A DNA stretch of 64,000 bases from Marinobacter sp. ANT_B65 (GTDB lineage: Bacteria > Pseudomonadota > Gammaproteobacteria > Pseudomonadales > Oleiphilaceae), in NCBI RefSeq assembly GCF_002407605.1, contig NZ_NXGV01000004.1, positions 186,001 through 250,000 on the forward strand, given 5' to 3'. Position numbers and translations under genes: made by a program. Numbering within the stretch: the stretch's first letter is position 1; each line of letters starts with the position of its first letter. This document shows positions 8,940-18,485 of the stretch, one piece after another. A model generated the notes under the pieces. The model had not been told where the DNA came from, searched no databases, and saw only the letters and a list, made by a program, of their open reading frames with translations.

Positions 8940-10010
8940 TCAGGCTGCGAAACAATGCAGGGCGTCAGAAGGCAGGTTGAGGCAGATAGCGCCGCCAACG
9001 CACAAGCCAAGACGTCGCGCGGATCGTGGGTCCACATCCACAACCAGATCCAAATCAACGTCATTCAGGCGAATATGAGTACGGATGAAAGCCCCCAGAT
9101 AATCCAGTGCCCGGACCTCTCCTTCCCACTCTCCGGCGCCACAGGGTAACAGGTGAACATCCTCCGGCCGGATAGCCAACCGCACCGCGCCTTCAGCGGA
9201 AGGCAAGGGCCGCACCAAGTCCAGCTCACGATTCCCGACCTTCACCCGCTGTCCATTTAATGGCGCGCTGTCGATGAAATTCATTGCTCCGATGAAGGAT
9301 GCAACGAACGCTGATGCGGGTTGCTGATAGATCTCCACCGGAGTTCCTACCTGCTCGATAACGCCGTTGTTCATGACCACAACACGATCAGCCATCGCCA
9401 GCGCCTCTTCCTGATCGTGGGTCACCATGATAGTGGTGACACCCAGCTGTTTTTGTAGGTTGCGAATCTCGCTGCGCAGATGATGGCGCACTTTGGCGTC
9501 CAGTGCCGACAAGGGCTCATCAAGCAGCAACAACCCAGGCGAAGGCGCCAGTGCCCGCGCCAATGCAACACGTTGCTGCTGGCCACCGGACAACTGAGCG
9601 GGATACTTCCGGGCATGATCTTCAAGCCCAACCAGGTTCAACAGTTCGTCCACCCGACTCCGAACCCTGGCTTTTGGCATGCCGATGCTGCGCAGGCCAT
9701 AGGCTATGTTGTCGGCGACCGTCATATTCGGGAACAACGCGTAAGACTGAAACACAATGCCGAAATCACGATCTCTGGGCGGTTTCAGGGAAATGTCCGT
9801 GTCACCTTGATGGAGTATCCCCCCACTCTGGCACTCAAGCCCCGCAATGATGCGAAGCAGGGTGGTCTTCCCACACCCTGATGGCCCAAGAAAACACACC
9901 AGTTCGCCTGGCTCGATGATGAGATCAATGTTTTTCAGTGCACAAAAATCACCGAAGAACTTGTCGACTCCCTGAATTTCGAGACGGCTCCCCTGGGTTT
10001 TCTGGCTCAT
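8940..10010 (-). CDS. ABC ATPase for 2-aminoethylphosphonate (PhnT-like)
   Basis: ATP-binding subunit of the importer (356 aa). It has Walker A GPSGCGKTT, the signature LSGGQQQRVALARAL, Walker B LLLLDEP, and a C-terminal TOBE-like domain with AIRPEDVHLLP, as in the spermidine/iron/aminophosphonate (CUT1-like) ATPases. It follows the binding-protein gene by 86 bp, a gap holding a perfect hairpin, and precedes the permease by 17 bp. Confidence 0.9.
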   Translation of the reverse strand: MSQKTQGSRLEIQGVDKFFGDFCALKNIDLIIEPGELVCFLGPSGCGKTTLLRIIAGLECQSGGILHQGDTDISLKPPRDRDFGIVFQSYALFPNMTVADNIAYGLRSIGMPKARVRSRVDELLNLVGLEDHARKYPAQLSGGQQQRVALARALAPSPGLLLLDEPLSALDAKVRHHLRSEIRNLQKQLGVTTIMVTHDQEEALAMADRVVVMNNGVIEQVGTPVEIYQQPASAFVASFIGAMNFIDSAPLNGQRVKVGNRELDLVRPLPSAEGAVRLAIRPEDVHLLPCGAGEWEGEVRALDYLGAFIRTHIRLNDVDLDLVVDVDPRSARRLGLCVGGAICLNLPSDALHCFAA

Positions 10011-10040
10011 GTTACCCCCTGCTTTTGAATCATCCGGCCA

Positions 10041-10060
10041 GGTGCCCGAAACCGGGCACC
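10041..10060 (-). other. Intercistronic hairpin between binding protein and ATPase
   Basis: GGTGCCCG and CGGGCACC form a perfect 8-bp stem with a 4-nt loop. Its place just after the binding-protein gene is usual for structures that raise binding-protein mRNA relative to the downstream transporter genes, by partial termination or 3' stabilisation. Confidence 0.6.
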
Positions 10061-10096
10061 GCCTCGACTTGTCCGGCCCAATGCCGGTCCGTCAAC

Positions 10097-11110
10097 TCAC
10101 TTTGCTTCGGATTTACCGTCGTAACGACGCGCCCACTCGGACAGAATGGCTTCGCGGTTACTGGCCGCCCAACCAAAGTCGTTATCGATGATCAGCTCGC
10201 CTGCATTTTCCGGAAAATGCTCGACCGGCTGCGCCACACCTGGCATGCCCACAATGGCATAGCCCTCGTTATACATTTCCATGGCCTGACGGGTGATGGA
10301 CCAATCTACCAGCGTTTGCGCCGCTTCCATTTTGTCCGTGCCATCCACAATTGCAGTCGCTTCTACTTCCCAACCCAGTCCTTCTTTCGGGAAAACCAGT
10401 TCCAGGGGAGCACCTTGCTCCTTAAGGCGGGCACCACGGAAGGCAAATGAAACCCCAATAGTGGTTTCACCAGAAGCCGCCATCTTGCAAGGCTTGGAAC
10501 CTGAGTGCGTATAGCGGTTGATGTTCTTGTGAAGCCCATCCATGAACGTCCAGCCTTTATCTTCTCCCATCAACTGGAGCCAGGCAGAGACATCCAGAAA
10601 GCCGGTACCAGATGAATTGGGGTTCGGCATAACCACGTGCCCCTGATACACCGGCTTAGCCAGATCCTGCCAACTGGCAGGCATTGGCAGGTTATTTTTC
10701 TCTGCTTCAATGGTGTTCACACAGATCGCAGCCATCCACGCATCCATGCCGACCCAGGACGGTGTCTCATCGCTGTCACGGAACTTCGGAGACAATTCCT
10801 CAAGCCCTTTCGGTGCGTATGGGACCAGCATTCCCTCATTCTTCAGCAGCAACAGGCTTGTGCCTGCCAACCCCCAGACCACATCTGCCCGCGAATTCTG
10901 CTTTTCCGCCAGCAAACGAGCAGTAACAACACCTGTAGAGTCGCGAATCCAGTTAATCTTGATGTCCGGATGGTCCTCATTGAAGCGCTCGGCGTACTTC
11001 GCAAGATCCTCTGCTTCAACCGCGGTATATACGGTCAGTTCAGTCTGTGCATTAGCGTTGACGGCTATGGCCAACGTGGTCAAGGCAAGGGCTTTCTTCA
11101 GGTGTTTCAC
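10097..11110 (-). CDS. 2-aminoethylphosphonate-type ABC substrate-binding protein (PhnS-like)
   Basis: Periplasmic receptor of 337 aa related to iron(III)/aminophosphonate binding proteins (ELTVYTAVEAEDLAKYAERF, NSRADVVWGLAG, PNPNSSGTGFL). A Sec signal ends NANA before QTELTV. The start is GTG 11110 with AAGGAGAG directly upstream; the frame stays open to 11146 but lacks a better site. A 16-bp palindromic operator lies at 11150-11165, so expression is probably under the GntR regulator at 14588-15316. The family assignment is firm; the ligand is inferred from phnWX. Confidence 0.88.
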   Translation of the reverse strand: MKHLKKALALTTLAIAVNANAQTELTVYTAVEAEDLAKYAERFNEDHPDIKINWIRDSTGVVTARLLAEKQNSRADVVWGLAGTSLLLLKNEGMLVPYAPKGLEELSPKFRDSDETPSWVGMDAWMAAICVNTIEAEKNNLPMPASWQDLAKPVYQGHVVMPNPNSSGTGFLDVSAWLQLMGEDKGWTFMDGLHKNINRYTHSGSKPCKMAASGETTIGVSFAFRGARLKEQGAPLELVFPKEGLGWEVEATAIVDGTDKMEAAQTLVDWSITRQAMEMYNEGYAIVGMPGVAQPVEHFPENAGELIIDNDFGWAASNREAILSEWARRYDGKSEAK

Positions 11111-11149
11111 GTAACTCTCCTTTTGCAGGCTCAGGTTAAAGCGCACTTT

Positions 11150-11165
11150 ACTGGTCTATACCAGT
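11150..11165. promoter_or_regulatory. GntR-type operator before the uptake operon
   Basis: ACTGGTCTATACCAGT is an inverted repeat (ACTGGT/ACCAGT). It differs by one base from the palindrome at 14507-14522. The centre on the minus strand (TATAGA) resembles a -10 box, so binding would block transcription of the uptake genes. Confidence 0.75.
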
Positions 11166-11241
11166 TTCTGTATCCCCAACCACCTTAGGTCTATTTGATT
11201 GCAAAAACGTGACAGCAATGTGACGTATCCATGGACATTGC

Positions 11242-12069
11242 TTACGGACACTCACCCGCTTGCAGACGACAACCAATCTCGGCGAGCACTTTCGGCAAAT
11301 CCGCTATGGAATCGATCACATAGTGAGCCGCAGACGTCGCCATAACACTATGTCCACGAGCCAGGGTTTCTGCTCTATCAGTGTCGCTAAGAGCAGAAAG
11401 CTGCTCTTCGCTGAGGCCCACCGCATTCCCTGACGCCACCACCGCCACCGTCCACATGCCTGCGTTCAAGCCTTCCTCGATTCCCGTAGTGGTATCGTCA
11501 ACCTTTACGCAGCCCTGCACGGCACTAACACCGAGTTCAATCGCATTTTTCATGCTCATATGAGGGGCAGGCCTGCCCTGGGGCACTTCTGTAGCGACAA
11601 CAACACTCTCCGGCTCGAATCCCTGGGCAACCAGCTCTGGCAGCATTACATCCACCATTTCGCGGCTATAACCCGTATTCACACCAAGCTTTATACCCTC
11701 ATCCCGCAGCCAGTCCTGAAGTTCAATAGCCCCTGGAATCAACCTGGAGCGTTCGGCAATGGCTGCCGTCTGGAGCGGCAGGAAGGCGCCGTAAAGTCGA
11801 TCGATATCAGCCGTGTCCGGCGCCTTTCCGAAAAGGCTGCTCCACTGTTTACCTATTCGGGGCATCGCCAGAAGGCGACGAATATGTTCACGCTTTTCTG
11901 TGCCCATAGGCTCACGGGCTTCCGCTTCAGACAGGTCGATACCCTCAGCTTCAAACAGTTTCAGAAACGCCTGGATAGGCGCCAGTGATCCAAAGTCCAC
12001 GCAGGTGCCAGCCAGATCCATAATTACCGCCTGAAGCGGCCCGGTATAACGACGGGTGTAGGTATACAT
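11242..12069 (-). CDS. phnX: Phosphonoacetaldehyde hydrolase
   Basis: Cleaves the C-P bond of phosphonoacetaldehyde to acetaldehyde and phosphate (275 aa, HAD superfamily). Motif I MDLAGTCVDFG carries the nucleophile Asp18; MGTEKREHI holds the Schiff-base lysine (Lys59) that distinguishes PhnX from other HAD enzymes; VNTGYSREM and VKVDDTTTGIEEG follow. ATG 12069 with AAAAGGAGAG upstream is preferred over longer in-frame starts that run into phnW. It is 19 bp behind phnW in the same operon. Confidence 0.96.
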   Translation of the reverse strand: MYTYTRRYTGPLQAVIMDLAGTCVDFGSLAPIQAFLKLFEAEGIDLSEAEAREPMGTEKREHIRRLLAMPRIGKQWSSLFGKAPDTADIDRLYGAFLPLQTAAIAERSRLIPGAIELQDWLRDEGIKLGVNTGYSREMVDVMLPELVAQGFEPESVVVATEVPQGRPAPHMSMKNAIELGVSAVQGCVKVDDTTTGIEEGLNAGMWTVAVVASGNAVGLSEEQLSALSDTDRAETLARGHSVMATSAAHYVIDSIADLPKVLAEIGCRLQAGECP

Positions 12070-12088
12070 AAAACTCTCCTTTTGGGAT

Positions 12089-13240
12089 TCAGACGGTTTC
12101 GAGGTTGTCAGGAGCTGCGACAGGTGCCGGAACAGGCACCTGAAGGCCAAGTTCACGGCAGGCCTCAGCGATGGCAGTCACGACCGCATCCATCTGTTCA
12201 TCATGGAGCTGGCCAATACAGCCCACCCGAAAGCTGTCAGCAACGGTGAGTTTGCCGGGGTAGATGAGAAAGCCCCGGGCCTTGATCGCATCGTAAAAGC
12301 GATGGAATTCAAATGCCGGACTGTTCGGAGCCAGAAAGGTGGTTATGATGGGAGACAACCACTCATCCGCGAGCAAAGTCTCAAAACCGAGTTCACGAAG
12401 GCCGGCAACCAGGCGATCCCGATTGCGGCTATAACGATCCAGGCGACCAGTCACGCCGCCCTCAGCTTCGTGTTCACGCATGGCCTGGAGAAAGGCGGCG
12501 ACCACATGGGTAGGCGGGGTGTAACGCCACTGACCGGTTTTCTCCATGTATCGCCACTGATCATGCAGATCGAGAGACAAGCTATGGCACTGGCCGCCTG
12601 AAGCCGACAAGAGTTCCCGTTCGACAATCGCGAAACCAAAACCCGGCACACCCTCAAAGCATTTGTTGGCAGAGGACACCAAAGCGGCACAGGGCAGTTC
12701 AGCGACATTCACTGGAAGCGCCCCAAAGGCACTCATGCTGTCGATGATCAGCCGTTTTCCTGCCTGGCGACATACCCCGGCGATTTCCTGGATCGGATTG
12801 AGGATGCCGGAGCTGGTTTCACAGTGAACGACCACCACCTGCTCAACTTCAGGGTTCTCTTTCAACGCAACAGCAACCTCGTCACCGCGAGGCGGATGGT
12901 AATCACCCTTATCAATCGCTATGTATGGGCGCCCCAGCATGTCGAGAATTTTACCGATCCGTTTCCCGTAGGCACCGTTCATCAGCACCAGGGTTGTACT
13001 GGCTGGAGGAATCACCGTTCCGAGTGTGGCCTCCACTGCAAAGGTTCCGCTGCCCTGCATGGGCACGCAGACATGGCTGGCGCTGCCACCAGATACCTCA
13101 AGCAGCCGCTCACAAATTTCGGCTGTTACACTATTGAAGTCGCCATCCCAGGACCCCCAATCATGCAACATGGCCTGTTTAACGGTGAGACTGGTGGTCA
13201 ATGGACCAGGAGTGAGTAGATAGGGCTCTTTTGGGGTCAT
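12089..13240 (-). CDS. phnW: 2-aminoethylphosphonate:pyruvate aminotransferase
   Basis: PLP enzyme (383 aa) converting 2-aminoethylphosphonate and pyruvate to phosphonoacetaldehyde and alanine. [10 protein letters not shown] at the N-terminus, the [10 protein letters not shown] segment and [15 protein letters not shown] with Lys193 as the PLP lysine are diagnostic. It lies between the FAD oxidoreductase (17 bp upstream) and phnX, and supplies the substrate of PhnX. Confidence 0.96.
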   Translation of the reverse strand: MTPKEPYLLTPGPLTTSLTVKQAMLHDWGSWDGDFNSVTAEICERLLEVSGGSASHVCVPMQGSGTFAVEATLGTVIPPASTTLVLMNGAYGKRIGKILDMLGRPYIAIDKGDYHPPRGDEVAVALKENPEVEQVVVVHCETSSGILNPIQEIAGVCRQAGKRLIIDSMSAFGALPVNVAELPCAALVSSANKCFEGVPGFGFAIVERELLSASGGQCHSLSLDLHDQWRYMEKTGQWRYTPPTHVVAAFLQAMREHEAEGGVTGRLDRYSRNRDRLVAGLRELGFETLLADEWLSPIITTFLAPNSPAFEFHRFYDAIKARGFLIYPGKLTVADSFRVGCIGQLHDEQMDAVVTAIAEACRELGLQVPVPAPVAAPDNLETV

Positions 13241-13257
13241 GCGGCTCTCCTTTGAGA

Positions 13258-14490
13258 TTAACCTGTGCGTTTCCGGGCGCGAGCCTCGGCACAGCGGCGG
13301 ATGAAATCAGGGCTGTAGGAATCGATATCGCCGAAGCGATCCAGGCGGAACGGCTCGGGGGGCACAAATGGGCTCTGGTTGGTGGCCAGTTCAGCAATAA
13401 GCCGGCCGATACCTCCGGACATGCCGACTCCCCCTCCGGAACAGCCGGTAGCGGCGATGAAACCGTCAATACCCGGCATGGGGCCCAGAAGTGCAAAACC
13501 ATCGGGTGTGTAGCTGGACACATTGCTGACGTAATGGGCCAGCCGTAGCTCGTCCAACACAGAAAGCTGACATCGAAGCGCTTCATAGCCGCTTTCAAGC
13601 GCAAGCTCGCCAGTCGGGTCGGTATCGAAACGAAAGCCTTGGAGGTTGTCCGGCAAGGTTGCAGGGTGTGCCACGACCGATTGCTGGTCGCGCAACCCGA
13701 AGAGCAACCCACCCACTTCCGGACGAGCGTAGGCGCCACTGTCAGGCAGAATAGTCATCGGGCCATGTGTGGAAATTTTCGGGTGCGGCGACGATATCCA
13801 GTAATGGCTGCGAACGGGCGCCATGCCAAGGTGGATCCCCGCCTGCATCGCCAGCGCAGTACTCCAGGGGCCAGCTGCGTCAATCACTGTTCCGGCAGAA
13901 ATCGTCTCACCATCGGCGAGGCGCACTCCCGTAACCGTCGAACTTTGTTGCAGGAGTTCGCTGACCTCTCGCTTCAGGAGAAAACGGGTGCCTTTGCGCC
14001 TGGCCTCGGCAGCATAGGCCTGGCAGAGGGTGTAGGGGTCAATGTAGCCATCATCCGGCAGCCATAAAGCTGAAGCATCAGGCGTCAGCTCAAGCCAGGG
14101 AGCCAGCCGCATGGCTTCATCCGCGCTGATCCGTTCCGCCAAGACACCGGCATCCTCTGCCCTTTGCGATGTTTGCTCGATCTGTCTCCGACCTTCCGGT
14201 TTAGCAGACACTTGCAAACTACCCACTCTTTTCAGGGGTAACTGCTCGCCAAGGTAGCTTCCCAGCTCGTCAATCGCCCGGAAGGTTTCCATCACCATAT
14301 CCGTCAGCACCCGGTGGGGGCGAACCCGGGTCAGCAACGCCGCTGCGTGGCTGGTGGTTTGTTCGCCAAGCCCGTGGCGTTCGACAACGACAATGCCAAG
14401 GTTGGGGGTCTGGCTCAGATACCGGGCTATGGCACATCCAAGGATGCCGCCACCGATAATCACAACATCCGGATGATTGATTGTGGACAT
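13258..14490 (-). CDS. FAD-dependent amine/amino-acid oxidoreductase (DAO family) in phnWX operon
   Basis: Flavoprotein of 410 aa. [18 protein letters not shown] near the N-terminus is the FAD Rossmann motif, and the C-terminal [28 protein letters not shown] is the glycine/D-amino-acid oxidase signature. ATG 14490 has AAGGAAC upstream, and the GntR operator is only 17 bp away. DAO-type enzymes recur in phnWX clusters and some oxidise N-alkylated or related aminophosphonates; this one probably widens the substrate range. It is the first gene of the catabolic operon. Confidence 0.88.
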   Translation of the reverse strand: MSTINHPDVVIIGGGILGCAIARYLSQTPNLGIVVVERHGLGEQTTSHAAALLTRVRPHRVLTDMVMETFRAIDELGSYLGEQLPLKRVGSLQVSAKPEGRRQIEQTSQRAEDAGVLAERISADEAMRLAPWLELTPDASALWLPDDGYIDPYTLCQAYAAEARRKGTRFLLKREVSELLQQSSTVTGVRLADGETISAGTVIDAAGPWSTALAMQAGIHLGMAPVRSHYWISSPHPKISTHGPMTILPDSGAYARPEVGGLLFGLRDQQSVVAHPATLPDNLQGFRFDTDPTGELALESGYEALRCQLSVLDELRLAHYVSNVSSYTPDGFALLGPMPGIDGFIAATGCSGGGVGMSGGIGRLIAELATNQSPFVPPEPFRLDRFGDIDSYSPDFIRRCAEARARKRTG

Positions 14491-14506
14491 GATTGTTCCT
14501 TGCTTT

Positions 14507-14522
14507 ACTGGTATATACCAGT
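14507..14522. promoter_or_regulatory. GntR-type operator before the catabolic operon
   Basis: ACTGGTATATACCAGT is a perfect 16-bp palindrome whose centre is TATATA. It lies between the GntR gene and the FAD-phnW-phnX operon and matches the site before the uptake operon in 15 of 16 bases. Confidence 0.8.
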
Positions 14523-14587
14523 TTGGCAAGAAACTGTGACTGTTTTATGAAAGGCTGATGACAGTCTGGAATCGTCGTGTTGAGTGC

Positions 14588-15316
14588 TCAGTAAACCTCG
14601 ACCTGAATACTCAATGCATCGTGTAGCCAGAACTCCTCGTCAAATTCCACAAAGCCACCTTCAGCGTCGCGACTGCAACGGGTGACGTAGAGCCCCGCAG
14701 TGCCGATAGTCACGCCAAGCGCGTTCGCCTGCGGGCCAACAAGTGCTGTCGGGTACATTTCAATATGCTTCCCCTGCAACTCTACTTCGTATTGTTCTCG
14801 CAGCAGTTTCCAAAGTGAGCGATTGAAATCATAGGTTTCAATGGCGGGCAGGCGTTTCGGGTTCAGGTAAATGTTCTCGACCAATACAGGGCGACCGTCA
14901 ATCTGCCGTCGCCTGCGGAGCCATACAATTGGATCGCCGACTGCCAGGCCGGTTTTGGTCGCAAGCCAGGCATTGATTTCGGTAGGTGTGACATCCAGGG
15001 TTTCCGTAGCAGGAATACGCCCCTGTGAGATAACGTTTTCGGAGAAACTGTAATCCTGGGTAGGCTTGTATATCAGTCGTGGTGGCGAAACAAACCAGCC
15101 TCGCCGATTAGAACGGAATATCCGTCCTTCCGCCTCAAGCTGGGCCAGCGCGAGCCGGGCCGTTACACGTGTGGTACCGTGCTCATCAGCGAGGATCCGC
15201 TCAGAGGGCAAACGGGTATTTGGCGTTAACGATCCTTCCTCTATCCGGACCGCCAGCTGATCCCGCACTCTCATGTAGAGAGGCGAGTTGCCTTCCCCGA
15301 CCAACCGCTCTTGCAT
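14588..15316 (-). CDS. GntR-family regulator of phosphonate use (PhnR-like)
   Basis: HutC/FadR-type GntR repressor of 242 aa. The winged helix-turn-helix is at about 13-75 (SPLYMRVRDQLAVRIEEG, LPSERILADEHGTTRVTARLAL), and a UTRA-like ligand domain follows (about 95-240). The length and the phnWX context fit the regulators annotated as phosphonate-utilisation associated. Matching palindromes before both operons make it the likely aminophosphonate-responsive repressor. RBS GAGGAG precedes ATG 15316. Confidence 0.88.
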   Translation of the reverse strand: MQERLVGEGNSPLYMRVRDQLAVRIEEGSLTPNTRLPSERILADEHGTTRVTARLALAQLEAEGRIFRSNRRGWFVSPPRLIYKPTQDYSFSENVISQGRIPATETLDVTPTEINAWLATKTGLAVGDPIVWLRRRRQIDGRPVLVENIYLNPKRLPAIETYDFNRSLWKLLREQYEVELQGKHIEMYPTALVGPQANALGVTIGTAGLYVTRCSRDAEGGFVEFDEEFWLHDALSIQVEVY

Positions 15317-15330
15317 TCTCTCGCTCCTCA

Positions 15331-15346
15331 GCTGAACAAAACCAGT
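15331..15346. promoter_or_regulatory. Degenerate GntR operator at the regulator's own start
   Basis: GCTGAACAAAACCAGT agrees with the 16-bp operator in 10 positions, with one half-site (ACCAGT) intact. It lies 14 bp upstream of the GntR start and would allow weak autoregulation. Confidence 0.35.
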
Positions 15347-15483
15347 TACAATAGGACCGCAAAGTGACGCCAGTATGACAAAGCACCAAGTTGTATCTCG
15401 CTGGGCGTTTTTGCTGTTCCACGAGGTTCACTAACCTGGCTCATTCACGACGTTTATGGCTATAGTTACCGGCGGCCACCCCC

Positions 15484-17304
15484 CTAAACCAACAGACAAA
15501 CGTCATTCTTACGTGCCCGTTTAACCCGATACATGGCTTCATCCGCCCTCCGGATCAGGTCACAGCCGGCCTCTCCATCGCGCAGACCGGCACAGATACC
15601 CACGCTCGCCCCAATCCATACTGAATCTCCTGAAGGCATGGTCACCGGTTGAGTGATGGCTTCACGTAACCGCTGGCCTATTTCCAGCACACTGGCTTCC
15701 GAGACCACATTCTCGGTGACAACCACAAACTCATCACCTCCCATCCGCGCCACACAGTCACTTTCCCGGGCTTCCAGCTGCAGGCGGTGGGCAACGGCCT
15801 GAAGCAATACATCACCCGCTTCATGGCCATACTGATCGTTCACCGACTTGAAGCCGTCCAGGTCGATCAGAATCACCGCCAGACGCTCATCCCGTCGCCG
15901 CGCCCGCTGCACGACTTTTTCCAGATGAATCATCAGCCCATAGCGGTTATAGAGCCCGGTGAGCGGGTCTTTCACTACCCGGCGTTCCAGTTCGGCCTTG
16001 GCGACCTCCAGCTCTGAGGTGCGCTGGGCAACCCGGTGCTCCAGCTCACGCTCCTGTCGCTGCAGCGACAGCACCAGCTCACGCTGAGCCTGCTCTTTTT
16101 GTCGCTTGAGTTCGTTAAACCGGGCTGCCAGGCCAAAGGACAGCAGGACCATCTCAATTGCGGAGCCGACCTGCAGGCCGTAAACGGTGAAAAAATTGGA
16201 CGGTATCCAGCCAAAGTTGCGCACCGACAGTAGCGCCGCGCCCACCAGCAGGAGCAACCAGGCCAGCAGGTATATCCTGGCCGCAGGTATGCGGTAGCGT
16301 ATACCAGCAATCCCGCTGGTTATCAGAAACGCGGTGGTCAACACGCCCATAACTGACATGATTTTGAGGGCATCCTGCACTGGCACCAGCAATGTCACCA
16401 GAGTCGCGCACCACCAGCAAACCGCCATGACCGATAGCACCTTGTCCCAGCGCGGAGCAATCCGGCGCATATTCAGAAAGCTGCGAGCAAACATCACTGC
16501 AAGGGTGGCGGACAAGGTATACCCGGTTGGCAGAATACGGTTACCCCACTCCCCGACCATCCCGGGCCAGAGTAGCAAGGGCCCAAGGCCGTTCATGCTG
16601 GAGGCGGCAATACCAAAGCTGAACACAAACAGCGAATACAACAGGAATGAGCGCTGACGGGTACCAAGAAACAGCAGGAAATTATATGCCCCCAGGGCCA
16701 CCAGCATTCCGAAGTACAGGGCCAGCCAGACATATTCCTGATCACTGTCTTCATAGAATTCAAAGGTAGGCGCCAGCCGGGCGTTGAGGGTCATGCTGGC
16801 GTGGGTGCTTATCCGCAGGTACAGCGTTGCCCGCTCACCTGGCTCAAAAGAAAGAGGGAAAACCGGTTTGCGATGGGCCACCACGCGATCTGCCGGTGCC
16901 AGGGTGCGCCCTGACCGCATCCGCTCAACCGTGCCATCGGCATTCACCCGATAGAGGCTGATGTCATCAAGATAGGAGTAGGTAAACTCAAGTATCCGGT
17001 CCAGGCGCTCGCTTGAGCGGGACGCCACGTCGATCCGCATCCAGAACGCGTCGGGGGTGTAACCCTGATGGAGGTCACCTGGCCCTGATGGTTCGAAGGG
17101 TTTGGTGCCACTGCGCACCTGCTCAAATGTCAGTTCACCACCCGGATCCCGCAACAGCGAGACAAAACCATCCAGCGGCTGGGCCATGCGTTCGTCCAGC
17201 ACCAGAAGGCGGTCCGCGCCCCAACCCGGGAGCGCCGCCAGCAAAAGCCATATAAAGGCAAAACACCGACTCGCCAAACGACAACCACCCGGCAGCAAAC
17301 GCAT
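15484..17304 (-). CDS. 7TMR-DISM membrane sensor diguanylate cyclase
   Basis: Makes cyclic di-GMP. Domain order in 606 aa: signal peptide (about 1-30), periplasmic 7TMR-DISMED2 sensor (about 31-170), a seven-helix 7TMR-DISM membrane block (about 190-390), a charged coiled coil, then GGDEF. The active site GGDEF begins at about 522 and the inhibitory I-site RESD lies five residues before it, so product inhibition is expected. ATG 17304 behind GAGGAGGGG is preferred to a TTG 30 bp upstream. It stands apart from the flanking catabolic operons and no partner is evident. Confidence 0.93.
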   Translation of the reverse strand: MRLLPGGCRLASRCFAFIWLLLAALPGWGADRLLVLDERMAQPLDGFVSLLRDPGGELTFEQVRSGTKPFEPSGPGDLHQGYTPDAFWMRIDVASRSSERLDRILEFTYSYLDDISLYRVNADGTVERMRSGRTLAPADRVVAHRKPVFPLSFEPGERATLYLRISTHASMTLNARLAPTFEFYEDSDQEYVWLALYFGMLVALGAYNFLLFLGTRQRSFLLYSLFVFSFGIAASSMNGLGPLLLWPGMVGEWGNRILPTGYTLSATLAVMFARSFLNMRRIAPRWDKVLSVMAVCWWCATLVTLLVPVQDALKIMSVMGVLTTAFLITSGIAGIRYRIPAARIYLLAWLLLLVGAALLSVRNFGWIPSNFFTVYGLQVGSAIEMVLLSFGLAARFNELKRQKEQAQRELVLSLQRQERELEHRVAQRTSELEVAKAELERRVVKDPLTGLYNRYGLMIHLEKVVQRARRRDERLAVILIDLDGFKSVNDQYGHEAGDVLLQAVAHRLQLEARESDCVARMGGDEFVVVTENVVSEASVLEIGQRLREAITQPVTMPSGDSVWIGASVGICAGLRDGEAGCDLIRRADEAMYRVKRARKNDVCLLV

Positions 17305-17428
17305 CCCCTCCTCAAACGTAACTTGCCGGATCAAACGATCAAGGCCAGGAAATTATAGCGGCTATCAGGTTATACAAACAGGCAGTATTGAAACTGCGCA
17401 AAGGAATGGCAGCCCGAACAGTCCACAT

Positions 17429-17884
17429 TCAGGGCCAGGTATACTCCGGTAACTCCACTCCTTCCTTTGCCAGCCGATCCGTGATGCTGTACCGCAGAAG
17501 AACAACATCCTTTACTGGCTGCTGCCGTAACCGGCCGACCTCCTCTGTCGTGAAATGCTCGACCTCTACGTTGGGTTTACCCCAACGGTCAACTACGTAG
17601 TTCATCACCTCCGAGATCTCATCGTTGCGAAGGCCCGCCCCCACAACACCGGGTACATGCATCAGATACAGCCTGCCTTCCTCGTCATTAAAAAACTCGT
17701 CGACATACCCCGGAAACGTAGGGATACCTGCAGATGCGACACCCCTGCCCTCCGTACCGTGGCAGCCGGCGCAACGCAGTATGTAGTTTGCCGCCGCTGA
17801 TCGTTCAGCGGCGGCGGCCTGTGACAACAGTTGCACGGCAAGAAGCAGAACGATCAACAGGCCGCCCGCGCCCTTATGGTTCAT
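17429..17884 (-). CDS. Small periplasmic c-type cytochrome of the aau cluster
   Basis: Exported protein of 151 aa with a Sec signal (to about residue 26) and a single haem motif CAGCH (38-42). It lies directly behind the dehydrogenase light-chain gene, where aralkylamine dehydrogenase clusters carry a small cytochrome gene. It may accept electrons from the dehydrogenase or the copper protein, or take part in cofactor maturation. There is one haem only, so it is not a di-haem MauG. ATG 17884 has TAAGG and GGGAG upstream. Confidence 0.87.
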   Translation of the reverse strand: MNHKGAGGLLIVLLLAVQLLSQAAAAERSAAANYILRCAGCHGTEGRGVASAGIPTFPGYVDEFFNDEEGRLYLMHVPGVVGAGLRNDEISEVMNYVVDRWGKPNVEVEHFTTEEVGRLRQQPVKDVVLLRYSITDRLAKEGVELPEYTWP

Positions 17885-17931
17885 TACCTTAGCTCCCGGA
17901 TTCCGGAATACACTTAACCCTGATAGCCAAC

Positions 17932-18468
17932 TCAAGTATTAGCCACCCCAAGCACCACGGAAACAGTACAGTGATAACCTTTGTTAGTGTTGGCCATACA
18001 CCAGTTGATGTCGTTGTGCAGTCCCATACGATATCCCGGGCGCTCGCCTTCACTGGTGAAGCAAAAGGTTGAACTGGGTACCGTTGCACGACCACAACAG
18101 TCGTTGTACGAAACCAGATAATCTTTTTCGTCGTCAGGGTTCCGGCAGGTGCCGATCCAGGAAACCTTGGAAGCCTCCGTGCCCGCCGGGCAGGACGTCA
18201 AAGACCCTCCAGACGTAGAGCAGAGGTTGCCATCGAGAGCGCAGTGCTTCCAATAGCTGCAATCGTTCTCATCCTCCGTGGTTGCGGCGAAGGCAGCCCC
18301 ACCAAGCGACCGGTCAAATGGCAGAACCGGCACCAGCATCGCGCCGGCAAAAACTGTGCCTGCCCTGGCAAGAAACGACCGGCGACCATAATGCTGAGCG
18401 GCTTGCCGGGTGCTTTTCTCGGACGCCTTGTCAATCAGGTTAAATAAACGATTCATCATGCTGGACAT
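17932..18468 (-). CDS. aauA: Aralkylamine/methylamine dehydrogenase light chain (TTQ subunit)
   Basis: Catalytic small subunit of a tryptophan tryptophylquinone amine dehydrogenase (178 aa). A Tat signal (YGRRSFLARAG, 27-37) exports it. The mature part is rich in cysteine, as expected for the six-disulfide light chain. Both TTQ tryptophans are visible: W104 in SWIGTC and W156 in DINWC, 52 residues apart (51 in methylamine dehydrogenase). D123 in YNDCCG fits the active-site Asp. ATG 18468 with GGGAGG upstream is preferred to a TTG at 18489. Aralkylamine rather than methylamine is inferred from the cluster order. Confidence 0.92.
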   Translation of the reverse strand: MSSMMNRLFNLIDKASEKSTRQAAQHYGRRSFLARAGTVFAGAMLVPVLPFDRSLGGAAFAATTEDENDCSYWKHCALDGNLCSTSGGSLTSCPAGTEASKVSWIGTCRNPDDEKDYLVSYNDCCGRATVPSSTFCFTSEGERPGYRMGLHNDINWCMANTNKGYHCTVSVVLGVANT

Positions 18469-18485
18469 AATGTCCTCCCGAATTT

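Noticed and set aside
15319..15483. Hidden small gene between the diguanylate cyclase and GntR genes
   Set aside because: Short frames here lack ribosome sites and recognisable sequence; the region is explained by the GntR promoter and operator.
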